DNA of 52,143 nucleotides from Gemmatimonadota bacterium (lineage in GTDB: Bacteria; Gemmatimonadota; Gemmatimonadetes; Longimicrobiales; Gaopeijiaceae), in the NCBI GenBank assembly GCA_029879725.1, contig JAOUPR010000015.1, forward strand, positions 1 to 52,143. The letters run 5' to 3'. Below, piece after piece: positions 41,555-49,839 of this stretch. The position numbers and the translations under genes were made by a program. Positions within the stretch are counted from its first letter, which is position 1, and every line of letters begins with the position of its first letter. The notes under the pieces are model-generated. The model made no database searches. It had not been told where the DNA came from and saw only the letters and a program-made list of their open reading frames with translations.

Positions 41555-43279
41555 CTACCGGGAGACGCCGGGAGAACCCCCGACACGCGACGTGATCACG
41601 CGTCCCGGAAGCGTGTGGAGGATTTCGCCGTCCTTCACCACATGCTCGCCGTTGACGAGTACGTGCACGATGCCCGCGGCGTGCTGGTGGGGCTCGAAGA
41701 AGGTGGACTGGTCGGCGATGGTGGCCATGTCGAAGACCACCAGATCCGCCCAGTTTCCCTCGCGGATGGTACCGCGGTCCGGGAGTCCCATGATGCGGGC
41801 CGGGAGGGAGGTGTTGGACCGGATGGCGTCTTCAACCGAGAGAGCCCCGACCTCCATGGCGTAGCGGCGGATCTTGCGGGGGAAGGTGCCGTAGTAGCGC
41901 GGGTGTACGGATCCGTCTTCGGGGATGGCGATGCCCCCGTCGGAGGCGGTGGCCACCCAGGGTTGGGCCGCGTAGTTCTCCACGTCGATCTCCGACATGG
42001 AGAAGCCGCGCAGACGTCCGCCGCCGGGCCGCCTCGGGTCCCCCTCGTACTGCAGGAGGATGGCCATCTCCACCGGGTCGACACCCCGGGAGTCGGAGAC
42101 CTCCTGGAGGCTCTTCCCCACGTAGTCCTCGTTGGGGTACTCGAAGATGACGACGCGGTCCGCTCCGCCCCGTCGGCGGATCTCGTGCGTGATGTCGGTG
42201 CGCACGTCGGCGGCCGTGGCGGGATCGGCCATGGCTTCTCGGAGCATCTCGGCGGCCGGGCGGGCGTTCTCCCGGCTCGTGGCGTCGGGATCCTGGAGGG
42301 CCCACCGGGGGATCAGGACGGTGCCCCCGTCGGAGCCGCTGGTGGCGTAGGGGTACTGGTCGGCCCACACGCGCACGCCCTCGTCGCGGGCCCGCTGGAT
42401 GAGCTGGATGGCCGACCCGCTGGAGCCCCAGAAGTGGGCACCCTTGGCCTTGATGTGCGAGGCCACGACGCGGATCCCGGAGCGGCGTCCGATCTCGATG
42501 GTCTCCATGACCGCGTCCTGGAGGGTGGGCGGGCCCGGGTCGTCCTGGCTGGGCCAGAACCACATGGGGTCGGTCCCCTCGCTGCGCTCGTGGGAGATGT
42601 AGACTCCGTCCCAGGGGAGGACCTCGGCGGCCAGAGCCGCCACCTCGTCGGTGGTGCTCCACCGCCCCGGCACGTACTCCAGCCCGGCGGACATCCCCAC
42701 GGCGCCCTCGCTCATGGCCTGGCGGACCAGCTCCCGCATGCGGGCGACCTCCTCGGGCGTGGAGGGGCGCTGGAAGTCGTCGCCCATGACCCGTCCCCGC
42801 ACCGTGCCGTGCCCCACCATCATCATGACGTTGGGCCCCACTCCCTGGCGTTCGAGGAGGGCGCGCTGATCGCGGATGGGCCAGGGCGAACGCCCGTCGT
42901 GGTTGACGACCACGGTGGTGACGCCCTGGGAGACCACGTTGGGGGCGGCCTTCCGGCGCACGTCGTCGGTGCGGATGGTGGCTCCGCCGATGCGGGCACT
43001 CCCGTCGTCGGCGTGGGAGTGGATGTCGATGAAGCCGGGAGAGACGTAGAGCCCCGTGGCGTCGATGGTCCGCCGGGCCTCCGCCCCGTCCAGCATTCCC
43101 ACGGCGACGATCTTCCCGTCGCGCACTCCGACGTCGGCCCGGAACCACGGGTTGCCCGTGCCGTCCATGACCCGTCCCCCGGTGACGAGGAGGTCGAAGG
43201 GGGCCGTGGACTGGGCGTGGGCGGGGGCGGTCGCGGCCAGGACGAGGGCCGTGGCGGCGGCGAGGGCGCGTCGGGTCAT
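41555..43279 (-). CDS. N-acyl-D-amino-acid deacylase (D-aminoacylase) family amidohydrolase
   Basis: A 574-residue exported enzyme (signal TALVLAATAPAHAQ). LVTGGRVMDGTGNPWFRADV opens the domain; the metal motif PGFIDIHSHADDGS keeps both His residues, and SHERSEG, VASHIKAKG and ATASDGGIAIPEDG supply the remaining ligands (His, His, Asp). The cysteine found in model D-aminoacylases (G-N-C) is replaced here (VVVNHDG). The C-terminal FEPHQHAAGIVHVLVNGEHVV is typical. AGAGGC precedes the ATG. It should release D-amino acids from N-acyl derivatives in the periplasm. Compared with the paralogue at 20205, its H-x-H is intact, so the two probably differ in substrate or metal content. It is divergent from cas3, with 292 bp between. 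Confidence 0.9.
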   Translation of the reverse strand: MTRRALAAATALVLAATAPAHAQSTAPFDLLVTGGRVMDGTGNPWFRADVGVRDGKIVAVGMLDGAEARRTIDATGLYVSPGFIDIHSHADDGSARIGGATIRTDDVRRKAAPNVVSQGVTTVVVNHDGRSPWPIRDQRALLERQGVGPNVMMMVGHGTVRGRVMGDDFQRPSTPEEVARMRELVRQAMSEGAVGMSAGLEYVPGRWSTTDEVAALAAEVLPWDGVYISHERSEGTDPMWFWPSQDDPGPPTLQDAVMETIEIGRRSGIRVVASHIKAKGAHFWGSSGSAIQLIQRARDEGVRVWADQYPYATSGSDGGTVLIPRWALQDPDATSRENARPAAEMLREAMADPATAADVRTDITHEIRRRGGADRVVIFEYPNEDYVGKSLQEVSDSRGVDPVEMAILLQYEGDPRRPGGGRLRGFSMSEIDVENYAAQPWVATASDGGIAIPEDGSVHPRYYGTFPRKIRRYAMEVGALSVEDAIRSNTSLPARIMGLPDRGTIREGNWADLVVFDMATIADQSTFFEPHQHAAGIVHVLVNGEHVVKDGEILHTLPGRVITSRVGGSPGVSR

Positions 43280-43320
43280 GGGTGCCTCTGGGTGTGGGGG
43301 TGAGCCGAGAGGCGGATGAT

Positions 43321-43341
43321 GGGGGTGGGGTGGGTGGGGGG
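43321..43341 (+). other. G-quadruplex motif
   Basis: Four G runs of 5, 4, 3 and 6 separated by single T residues (G5-T-G4-T-G3-T-G6) make an ideal G-quadruplex sequence in the 292-bp region between the divergent D-aminoacylase and cas3 genes. On the minus strand it lies in the 5' region of the D-aminoacylase transcript. Confidence 0.7.
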
Positions 43342-43380
43342 CAAGAGAGGCGACTTGCGTATCGGTAGGCGATGCCATCC

Positions 43381-43401
43381 ATTGTCTCGTTGGGAGACAA
43401 T
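43381..43401. promoter_or_regulatory. Inverted repeat upstream of the cas operon
   Basis: ATTGTCTC and GAGACAAT form a perfect 8-bp inverted repeat with a 5-bp centre, 171 bp upstream of cas3. It is a candidate operator in the shared region between the D-aminoacylase gene and the cas operon. The rest of the region shows no clear promoter consensus. Confidence 0.45.
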
Positions 43402-43571
43402 CACTCCGGTCCTGTCTCCGCTCAGGATCGGTCCACCCGCCGCGGCCCTACCCGCTTCCGTTCCGCCTCGCTGTCACACCTTCCTGGTATCGTGTCTCAT
43501 CCGACGCGCTGCGGAGGTGCCGCGGACGCGACAAGGCGCAAAGGATCGGCTCCCATGATCCAGACCATCTC

Positions 43572-45830
43572 ATGAAAGTGCCCATGTCCCGGGATCGGGA
43601 TACGCGAAACTACTTTGCCCACACCCTCCCCGGGCGCCCGCCGGCGGATTGGCAGAGTCTCGAGGATCACCTGGAAGGAGTGGCGCGAAGGGCCGAGTCA
43701 TTCGCCGAGGTCTTCGGAGCCCGAGCGTGGGGGCGGGTCGCCGGCGTATGGCACGATCTGGGGAAATACTCGGACGCCTTCCAAGCGTACCTTCGGGCGG
43801 ACCCGACGGGTGACGCCCACACTGCCGAAACCGTGGGCAAGGTCGATCACTCATCCGCCGGTGCGCAGCATGCGGTGTCGCGGTTCGGAGTGCCCGGGCA
43901 TATCCTTTCGTTCGCGATTGCAGGCCACCACAGTGGCCTGCACGACGCTCAGGGGGAGGGTGCCTCCCTGGCAGCCAGGCTGGGTAAGCGCGTTGAGCCG
44001 TGGGGTACGGCGCCGCCTCTTATCGCGGACCAACCCCTTCCCGACCTTCCTCCATTCCTCAGGGATGCGCTGGGTCGCAAGGAATCATTCGCGATCCAGC
44101 TTTTCGCGCGAATGATTTTTTCATGCCTGGTGGACGCCGATTTTCTGGATACGGAGGCCTTCATGAACCTCGGCCAGTCCAAGGAGCGCCCCACGTGGCC
44201 TGCCGATGTGTTGGCACGGATGAGCCGGAGTCTCGACGAGCATGTGCGAGGTTTCGGTCTGCCGTCGACCGAAGTGAACAAGAGAAGGGCGGAGGTCCTG
44301 GAGGCGTGTAGGCGGGCCGGCGCACACAGGCCGGGGATTTTTACGCTGACCGTGCCGACAGGCGGAGGTAAGACGCTTTCGTCTCTGGCGTTCGCCTTGA
44401 GGCATGCTCTCGCGAATGATCTCCACCGGGTCATCTACGTGGTGCCGTTCACGAGCATCATCGAGCAGAACGCCGACATATTCCGGCGAGCCATGGGGCG
44501 GCTCGTCGAAGAAGGCGTCGAGGATCCCGTCGTCGAACACCACAGCAACCTGGACCCCGACGAGGAAACTGTTTCGAGCAGACTCGCCGCCGAGAACTGG
44601 GATGCCCCTTTGGTGGTGACCACGTCCGTGCAGTTTTACGAGTCTCTGTTTTCAAAGCGCACATCCCGATGCCGCAAACTCCATAATCTGGCCCGCGCGG
44701 TGATCGTTCTCGACGAGGCTCAGGCCATTCCCGTCGACTTCCTGGCGCCTTGCCTGAGAGCCATCGAGGAGTTGACCCGCAACTACGGCGCTTCCGTCGT
44801 GCTCTGTACTGCCACGCAGCCTGCGGTGGCGCGACGATCCGGCTTTGACATCGGTCTCGACATCGGGAACGAGTCAGAGATCGTTCCCGATCCAGGGGGA
44901 CTCCATCGCGCACTCCAGCGGGTGTCGGTCACGGTGGAGAGGCAGACCGTTCGGGACTCGGACCTTGCGAGTCGACTCGTCGCCCTCGACCAGGTGCTGT
45001 GCATCGTGAACACCCGCCGCCATGCCCAGGAACTGTTCGACCTCCTGGGTCCAGGAGAGGGCGATTACCACCTGAGTGGATTCATGTGTCCGGAGCACAG
45101 ATCCGCGCGACTCGGGGAGATTCGTCGTCGACTTGAAATGGGCTTGGTGTGCCGGGTCATCTCGACTCAACTCGTGGAAGCCGGTGTGGATCTGGACTTC
45201 CCCGTCGTCTATCGATCCATGGCTGGCCTCGACTCCATCGCCCAGGCGGCGGGAAGGTGCAACCGCGAGGGCGAACGGGCACTCGGTCACACCATCGTCT
45301 TCGAGTCGGAACACCGGTCGTCGGAAGCGTTCCTGCGAGACACCGCCGCGAAGGCTCGGGAGATCCTTCCTCTCCACGATGACCCGCTTTCCCCAGAGGC
45401 GGTGGAGCACTTCTTCCGACTCTACTACTGGGATCAGTCTGATCGGTGGGATCACAAGAAGATCCTTGGCGAGTTCCACCTCGATCGAACCAACGAGAAG
45501 CTGCCCTTTCTGTTCGGGTTCGCCCGTGCTGCGGAGCGCTTTCGTCTCATTGAGGACACCGGTCGCCCCATCATTGTCCCCTGGGGGGAGGAGGGCGAGG
45601 CATTGTGCGACCGACTACGGAATTCGTGGGGGAATCCGCCGGTGAAGCTGCGTCGGAAGCTTCAACGGTACACGGTTCAGGTGCCGCTTCAGGTCTGGGC
45701 GCGCTACCGCGGACGGGTCTTTGAGATGGTTCATGACGAGTACCCGGTGTTGATTTCCACCGACACGCATTATTCGAATCACACAGGGTTGAGGTTGGAT
45801 GAGCGTACCGGGGTGTTTCTAAGTGCATAG
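43572..45830 (+). CDS. cas3: Type I-C Cas3 nuclease-helicase
   Basis: A 752-residue fusion of an HD nuclease and an SF2 helicase. HD residues are His33 (EDHLEG), His61-Asp62 (VWHDLGK), His93 (DHSSAG) and His119-His120 (AGHHSG). The helicase has Walker A TVPTGGGKT (about 260-268), a DEAQ box at 381-384 (VLDEAQAIP), CTATQPA and motif VI QAAGRCNREG (from about 558). All catalytic motifs are intact. Cas3 is recruited to the Cascade R-loop and degrades the target strand. This is the first gene of the operon; cas5c follows after 15 bp. The first ATG lacks a clear ribosome-binding site; a second in-frame ATG lies 12 bp later. Confidence 0.96.
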   Translation: MKVPMSRDRDTRNYFAHTLPGRPPADWQSLEDHLEGVARRAESFAEVFGARAWGRVAGVWHDLGKYSDAFQAYLRADPTGDAHTAETVGKVDHSSAGAQHAVSRFGVPGHILSFAIAGHHSGLHDAQGEGASLAARLGKRVEPWGTAPPLIADQPLPDLPPFLRDALGRKESFAIQLFARMIFSCLVDADFLDTEAFMNLGQSKERPTWPADVLARMSRSLDEHVRGFGLPSTEVNKRRAEVLEACRRAGAHRPGIFTLTVPTGGGKTLSSLAFALRHALANDLHRVIYVVPFTSIIEQNADIFRRAMGRLVEEGVEDPVVEHHSNLDPDEETVSSRLAAENWDAPLVVTTSVQFYESLFSKRTSRCRKLHNLARAVIVLDEAQAIPVDFLAPCLRAIEELTRNYGASVVLCTATQPAVARRSGFDIGLDIGNESEIVPDPGGLHRALQRVSVTVERQTVRDSDLASRLVALDQVLCIVNTRRHAQELFDLLGPGEGDYHLSGFMCPEHRSARLGEIRRRLEMGLVCRVISTQLVEAGVDLDFPVVYRSMAGLDSIAQAAGRCNREGERALGHTIVFESEHRSSEAFLRDTAAKAREILPLHDDPLSPEAVEHFFRLYYWDQSDRWDHKKILGEFHLDRTNEKLPFLFGFARAAERFRLIEDTGRPIIVPWGEEGEALCDRLRNSWGNPPVKLRRKLQRYTVQVPLQVWARYRGRVFEMVHDEYPVLISTDTHYSNHTGLRLDERTGVFLSA

Positions 45831-45845
45831 CTGGAGGAGTCCATC

Positions 45846-46556
45846 ATGGGGTTCGGAGTAAAACTCGAAGTATGGGGAGATCTCGCCGCCTTCAACCGTC
45901 CTGAGATGAAGGTCGAGCGGGTATCCTACGACGTAATGACCCCGAGTGCGGCGAGAGGGATTCTCGAAGCCATCTACTGGAAGCCGCAGATGCGCTGGGT
46001 GGTCGACGAAATCCGCGTCATCAATCCCATCCGGTTCACTCATGTGCGCCGCAACGAGATCAGTACCAAGATCCCGCTCAAAGGATCGACCGGTGCCGGC
46101 ACGGCGATGCGGGCCGGGAGTGGCCGACTCGGGGTGTCGATTCAGGAGGTTCGCCAGCAGCGTGCGGCCATGGTCTTGCGGGACGTGCGGTATGGCATCA
46201 GTGCCCATGTGGAGGTGTCGGCCGACGAGTCCCCGGGGAGTCCCGAGGCGAAGCATCTGGAGATGTTCAAGAGACGTGCGTCTCGTGGGCAGTTCTTCCA
46301 CCACCCCTACCTCGGGGTACGTGAGTTCCCGGCCTACTTCAGGCTCGTGGAGGCATTTCCGCCTGTCCACGAGGAGTTGTCGGGGGACGTATCTCTCGGG
46401 TTCATGCTCCACGATATCGAGTATGTGGAATCTCCCGACGGCAGTGTCGTGGAATCGCACCGGGGCCGGAGGCTGGAAGCGGTACCCCGCTTCTTCCAGG
46501 CGACCATGCGTGACGGGGTGATCCGGATACCTCCACTCTCGGAAGGGAGGGCTTGA
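45846..46556 (+). CDS. cas5c: Cas5c (Cas5d) crRNA-processing endoribonuclease
   Basis: A 236-residue Cas5 of subtype I-C, which replaces Cas6: it cuts the CRISPR repeat and stays bound to the crRNA 5' handle. Visible features are the N-terminal RAMP strand (GFGVKLEVWGDLAAF), LEAIYWKP with Tyr44, and Lys136-His137 in EAKHLEMFKRR, which correspond to the Tyr/Lys/His active site reported for Bacillus halodurans Cas5d. VREFPAYFRLVE is a further I-C signature. GGAGGAG precedes the ATG. The genes are tightly spaced: 15 bp after cas3, 4 bp before cas8c. Confidence 0.95.
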   Translation: MGFGVKLEVWGDLAAFNRPEMKVERVSYDVMTPSAARGILEAIYWKPQMRWVVDEIRVINPIRFTHVRRNEISTKIPLKGSTGAGTAMRAGSGRLGVSIQEVRQQRAAMVLRDVRYGISAHVEVSADESPGSPEAKHLEMFKRRASRGQFFHHPYLGVREFPAYFRLVEAFPPVHEELSGDVSLGFMLHDIEYVESPDGSVVESHRGRRLEAVPRFFQATMRDGVIRIPPLSEGRA

Positions 46557-46560
46557 CCCG

Positions 46561-48357
46561 ATGCTCCTTCATGCGCTCAACCAACTCTACGACCGCCTGG
46601 CGGACGACGCCGACTATGCGGTTGTCCGTCCTGGATTCAGTCTCCAGAAGATCAACTTCGAGATCGTGCTGCGGCCGGACGGGCAACTGGTCACGATCCA
46701 GGATGCCCGGTCCGTGGTTGATCGGCGCGCGCGACCGCGGCAAAGGCGTGTTCTGGGATCCACCAAGCCTCCGGGGTCGGGGCTCAACCCATGCTTTCTC
46801 TGGGACAACGCCCAATATATGCTCGGGTTCAAAATCGACGACCTGAATCCGGAGCGTACCGCGGAGGCGTTTGCGGCGTTTCGGGATCGGCATCTGTCGG
46901 TCGAGGAGGCTGTTTCGTCAGAGGTGTTTTCAGCGGTGTGCCGATTCCTGGAGACGTGGAATCCGGAATCAGCAGGCGATTTCGAGGACTTCGTCGAGGC
47001 CGCCACTACCGGATATGGACTGTTCCGGATCCAGGGAATAGATGGCTTCGTCCACGATGACGAGAACATCCAGACATGGTGGATGAGCCGTGCCTCGCCG
47101 CGATGGTGGGAGGCGAAGGACGGCGGGGGTGACGATCCGCAGGGTCAGTGCCTCGTGAGCGGAGAGGTCGGTTTCCTGGCCCGGACCCACGAGAAGGTGA
47201 AGGGCGTGCGTGGAGCACAGCCTTCGGGTGGCGCGCTCGTCGGGTTCAACGATCCGGCGTATGAGTCCTACGGCAAGTCACAAAGCTACAACGCACCTGT
47301 GTCGGAAACCGTGGCGTTCCGGTACGTGACCGCACTGAATGCTCTCCTTGATGGACCGCAACGGGACCGGCACCGCGTGTTCGTCGGGGAAACGACCGTT
47401 GTGTTCTGGACGGGCCGACCCAATCCCGCGGAAGACATCTTTCTCAGGTTCGCTGCAGAGGGATCCGCGATCGCGGATGCCGACACCACCCAGGACGAGG
47501 GACAGCGGCAGCGCGTGGAACTGTTCCTGCGTGCCCTCCGGCAGGGACGCGAAGCGTATGGGGCGCTCGATCCCGATCCCGACGGCGCCGAGTACTTTCT
47601 ATTGGGATTGTCGCCGAATGCCGGACGCGTGTCCGTGCGCTTCTTCATGCGTGGCCGGCTCGGAGCTCTTCTCGACAACCTTCGCCGACACCATCGGGAC
47701 ATTCGGATCGATCCCAAGCCCCCGTCGGAGAAGTGGCGTGGTGACCCCGAATTCCCCGGCGTGCGGGCTCTCCTCGATCAGGCGGCTCGGGAAAGGAAGG
47801 ATATCCCGCCGACCCTCGAGGCCCCCCTCATGCGAGCAATCGTGACGGGTGAGCCGTACCCCACCGCCCTGGTCGGGGCCGTCCTACGACGTATCCGGGC
47901 GGACCGGCGCGTCGATTATCTGCGGTCGTGTGTGATCAAGGGATATCTCGTCAGAAACCACAACATGGAGGTGAGCATGGCGCTCGATCCTGAAAAGCCC
48001 GATCCGGCCTACCGCCTCGGGCGACTCTTCGCTGCTCTCGAAAAGACCCAGAAGGATGGGTTGCCGGGACTCAACACGACCATTCGTGACTCATTCTACA
48101 GTGCCGCCTCGGCGACGCCCGGCACCGTATTCCCCCGTCTTCTCCGCACGTACCAGCATCATCTCGGAAAACTCGAAGGTGGACTTCGCGTCACGCGCGA
48201 GCGGCTGGTTCAGGAGATCCTGGCCCCGTTGGAGCGGTTTCCCTCGCATCTCACGCTCCCCGACCAGGGCCTGTTCGCTCTCGGGTACTACCATCAGACG
48301 CGGGACTTCTATACCAAGCGCTCCGAACCCTCTGATCACCAACCCGTCCAGGAGTAA
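46561..48357 (+). CDS. cas8c: Cas8c (Csd1) large subunit of type I-C Cascade
   Basis: A 598-residue Csd1-family large subunit, which recognises the PAM and opens the target duplex. Recognisable phrases are MLLHALNQLYDRLADD at the start, CLVSGEVGFLARTHEKVKGV, GALVGFNDPAYESYGKSQ, NAPVSETVAFRYVTALNALL, VFWTGRP and YFLLGLSPNAGRVSVRFF, then the C-terminal helical part RNHNMEVSMALDPEKPDPAYRLG. GGGAGG lies upstream of the ATG. The last 126 residues can also be translated separately as Cas11c from an internal start. No frame disruption is seen. Confidence 0.95.
   Translation: MLLHALNQLYDRLADDADYAVVRPGFSLQKINFEIVLRPDGQLVTIQDARSVVDRRARPRQRRVLGSTKPPGSGLNPCFLWDNAQYMLGFKIDDLNPERTAEAFAAFRDRHLSVEEAVSSEVFSAVCRFLETWNPESAGDFEDFVEAATTGYGLFRIQGIDGFVHDDENIQTWWMSRASPRWWEAKDGGGDDPQGQCLVSGEVGFLARTHEKVKGVRGAQPSGGALVGFNDPAYESYGKSQSYNAPVSETVAFRYVTALNALLDGPQRDRHRVFVGETTVVFWTGRPNPAEDIFLRFAAEGSAIADADTTQDEGQRQRVELFLRALRQGREAYGALDPDPDGAEYFLLGLSPNAGRVSVRFFMRGRLGALLDNLRRHHRDIRIDPKPPSEKWRGDPEFPGVRALLDQAARERKDIPPTLEAPLMRAIVTGEPYPTALVGAVLRRIRADRRVDYLRSCVIKGYLVRNHNMEVSMALDPEKPDPAYRLGRLFAALEKTQKDGLPGLNTTIRDSFYSAASATPGTVFPRLLRTYQHHLGKLEGGLRVTRERLVQEILAPLERFPSHLTLPDQGLFALGYYHQTRDFYTKRSEPSDHQPVQE
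47977..48357 (+). CDS. cas11c: Cas11c small subunit from an internal start in cas8c
   Basis: An in-frame ATG inside cas8c is preceded by GGAGGT with a 4-nt spacer, a ribosome-binding site stronger than those of several genes in this operon. Translation from it gives 126 residues starting MALDPEKPDPAYRLGRLF, a helical protein equal to the C-terminus of Cas8c. Independent production of Cas11 from within cas8 is established for type I-C and some other type I systems, where two copies join the backbone of Cascade. Here it is inferred from the internal Shine-Dalgarno sequence and position. Confidence 0.75.
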   Translation: MALDPEKPDPAYRLGRLFAALEKTQKDGLPGLNTTIRDSFYSAASATPGTVFPRLLRTYQHHLGKLEGGLRVTRERLVQEILAPLERFPSHLTLPDQGLFALGYYHQTRDFYTKRSEPSDHQPVQE

Positions 48358-48363
48358 GCCATC

Positions 48364-49221
48364 ATGAACCGGTACGATTTCGTATTCCTCTTTGACGCCA
48401 CCGACGCGAACCCCAATGGGGATCCGGATGCCGGAAATCTTCCGCGCATCGACCCGGAGACCGGTCATGGACTGGTGACGGATGTCTGCGTGAAGAGGAA
48501 GGTCCGGAACTACGTGTCGCTGGTGAAGAAGAACCAGTCTCCCCACCGCATCTACTTCACCGACGGTGCGGTCCTAAACGAGTTCCATGAGGAGGCCTAT
48601 GGGCACGTCGGGATCAAGTCAGAGAAGAACAAGCTCCCCAAGGATGTGGAGAAGGCGCGGGCCGTCACGGGGTTCATGTGCCACAATTTTTTCGATATCC
48701 GTACCTTCGGCGCGGTGATGAGCATGGAAGTGAACTGCGGTCAGGTGCGAGGCCCTGTTCAATTGTCCTTTGGTCGGTCGGTAGACCCGGTCGTCACGTT
48801 GGAGCATGCCATCACGCGCAGCTCGGTCACGAACCAGCGGGATGTCGACAAAGAACGGACCATGGGCCGCAAGTTCACAGTGCCCTACGGTTTGTACCGA
48901 GTTCACGGAGTCGTGAATCCTTTCCTCGCGGAGCAGACGGACTTCGGGGAGGATGACCTCGAGCTCTTCTGGACCGCAGTTGAGAGCGCCTTCCAGTTCG
49001 ATCAGTCGGCGGCTCGTCCGGCCGGGAGCATGGCTTCGCGAGAACTCATCGTCTTCGAGCACGGCAGTCAATTGGGGAACGCACCGTCCCACACACTCTT
49101 CGATTCCGTGTCGGTCCGACGAAAGGACGGAGTGGCCGTACCGCGAGCGTTCGGCGACTATGAGGTGTCAATCGATGAGAGCCGGATTCCCGAGGCCGTT
49201 CGCGTGGTGCGGCGGATCTAG
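48364..49221 (+). CDS. cas7c: Cas7c (Csd2) crRNA-binding backbone subunit
   Basis: A 285-residue Cas7 of the Csd2/Csh2 group. It opens RYDFVFLFDATDANPNGDPDAGN with the diagnostic NPNGDP, followed by VKRKVRNYV, DIRTFGAVMS, TRSSVTNQRD and VPYGLYRVHG. Six or so copies coat the crRNA in Cascade. AGGAG precedes the ATG and cas8c ends 6 bp upstream. In usual I-C loci cas4 follows directly; here the next gene on this strand is cas4, 660 bp later, after an oppositely oriented toxin-antitoxin pair whose toxin stop codon is only 17 bp away. Confidence 0.96.
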   Translation: MNRYDFVFLFDATDANPNGDPDAGNLPRIDPETGHGLVTDVCVKRKVRNYVSLVKKNQSPHRIYFTDGAVLNEFHEEAYGHVGIKSEKNKLPKDVEKARAVTGFMCHNFFDIRTFGAVMSMEVNCGQVRGPVQLSFGRSVDPVVTLEHAITRSSVTNQRDVDKERTMGRKFTVPYGLYRVHGVVNPFLAEQTDFGEDDLELFWTAVESAFQFDQSAARPAGSMASRELIVFEHGSQLGNAPSHTLFDSVSVRRKDGVAVPRAFGDYEVSIDESRIPEAVRVVRRI

Positions 49222-49238
49222 GTGACGGCGACGTGGAG

Positions 49239-49583
49239 CTACTCCGTGGCGCGCTCGAGCCCAAGTTGAAGCGCGAGAGCTCGATCCACCGCGTCGATGT
49301 CGTCAGGAGCCAGGCGGCCGGCAGGCCGGATCAGGCGGGATTTCGATGCCGTCATGATCTGGTCGGCCATCGCCTTGCTTCGCTGATCGTCGAACTCGAC
49401 TACGGCTTCGCTGGGATAGACCCTGTCGGTCCGGCTCGTGAGTGGGATCACCTGGACACGGTTCAGGTGCCGATTCGAGGCATCGTTGCTCACGATCACG
49501 GCAGGCCGCGTCTTGTAGATTTCGCCACCCTCCGACGAAGGGAAGCGAACCCACCAGACCTCACCGCGCCACATCGGCGACAT
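49239..49583 (-). CDS. mazF: MazF/PemK-family mRNA interferase toxin
   Basis: A 114-residue toxin with the PemK/MazF fold: MWRGEVWWVRFPSSEGGEIYKTRPAVIVSND is the usual beginning (key GEVWWV, KTRPAVIVS), followed by VQVIPLTSRTDRVYPSEAVV and MADQIMTASKSRLI. MazF toxins cut single-stranded mRNA at short motifs. An alternative ATG three codons later fits the core as well. It overlaps the 3' end of the antitoxin gene by 23 bp (14 bp with the second ATG), which supports translational coupling in antitoxin-first order. It lies inside the cas locus, antisense to cas transcription. Confidence 0.93.
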   Translation of the reverse strand: MSPMWRGEVWWVRFPSSEGGEIYKTRPAVIVSNDASNRHLNRVQVIPLTSRTDRVYPSEAVVEFDDQRSKAMADQIMTASKSRLIRPAGRLAPDDIDAVDRALALQLGLERATE

Positions 49584-49791
49584 CTCCGATCAGCCCTTCG
49601 CTCCACTCCAACGCTTCAGCTTCTCGCTCCTCGTCGTTGGCCATGGCGGCATAGGCATCGTCGAGGTCCTGAGGGACGACATAGGGCCGAACGAGGTGTT
49701 CGATGAACTGCGAGATCTTCCCGGCTCCGATTCGCTGGTACAGTCCTCGGTACACGGATTCCTCGATGGTAATGGTGAGTTTCTTCTGCAT
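49561..49791 (-). CDS. Ribbon-helix-helix antitoxin of the MazF-type module
   Basis: A 76-residue antitoxin. The N-terminus MQKKLTITIEESVYRGLYQR, then GAGKISQFIEHLVRPYV, is a ribbon-helix-helix DNA-binding domain; the acidic C-terminus (MANDEEREAEALEW, then SEGLIGDVADVAR) is the expected toxin-neutralising tail. GGGAG lies 6 nt before the ATG. The antitoxin precedes and overlaps the toxin. RHH antitoxins usually repress their own promoter; the only space for it is the 90-bp region shared with cas4, so cas4-cas1-cas2 may fall under the same control (inference). Confidence 0.87.
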   Translation of the reverse strand: MQKKLTITIEESVYRGLYQRIGAGKISQFIEHLVRPYVVPQDLDDAYAAMANDEEREAEALEWSEGLIGDVADVAR

Positions 49792-49809
49792 GAGATGCTC
49801 CCATTCTGT

Positions 49810-49839
49810 ACACGACGACAGCACGTGTAAGATACGTGT
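49810..49839. promoter_or_regulatory. Repeated ACGTGT elements, candidate antitoxin operator
   Basis: ACGTGT occurs at 49823 and again at 49834, an 11-bp period of about one helical turn. An inverted ACACG at 49810 and the palindrome CACGTG at 49822 add symmetry. It sits between the divergent antitoxin and cas4 starts. Such repeats are typical binding sites for ribbon-helix-helix antitoxins (inference). Confidence 0.45.
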
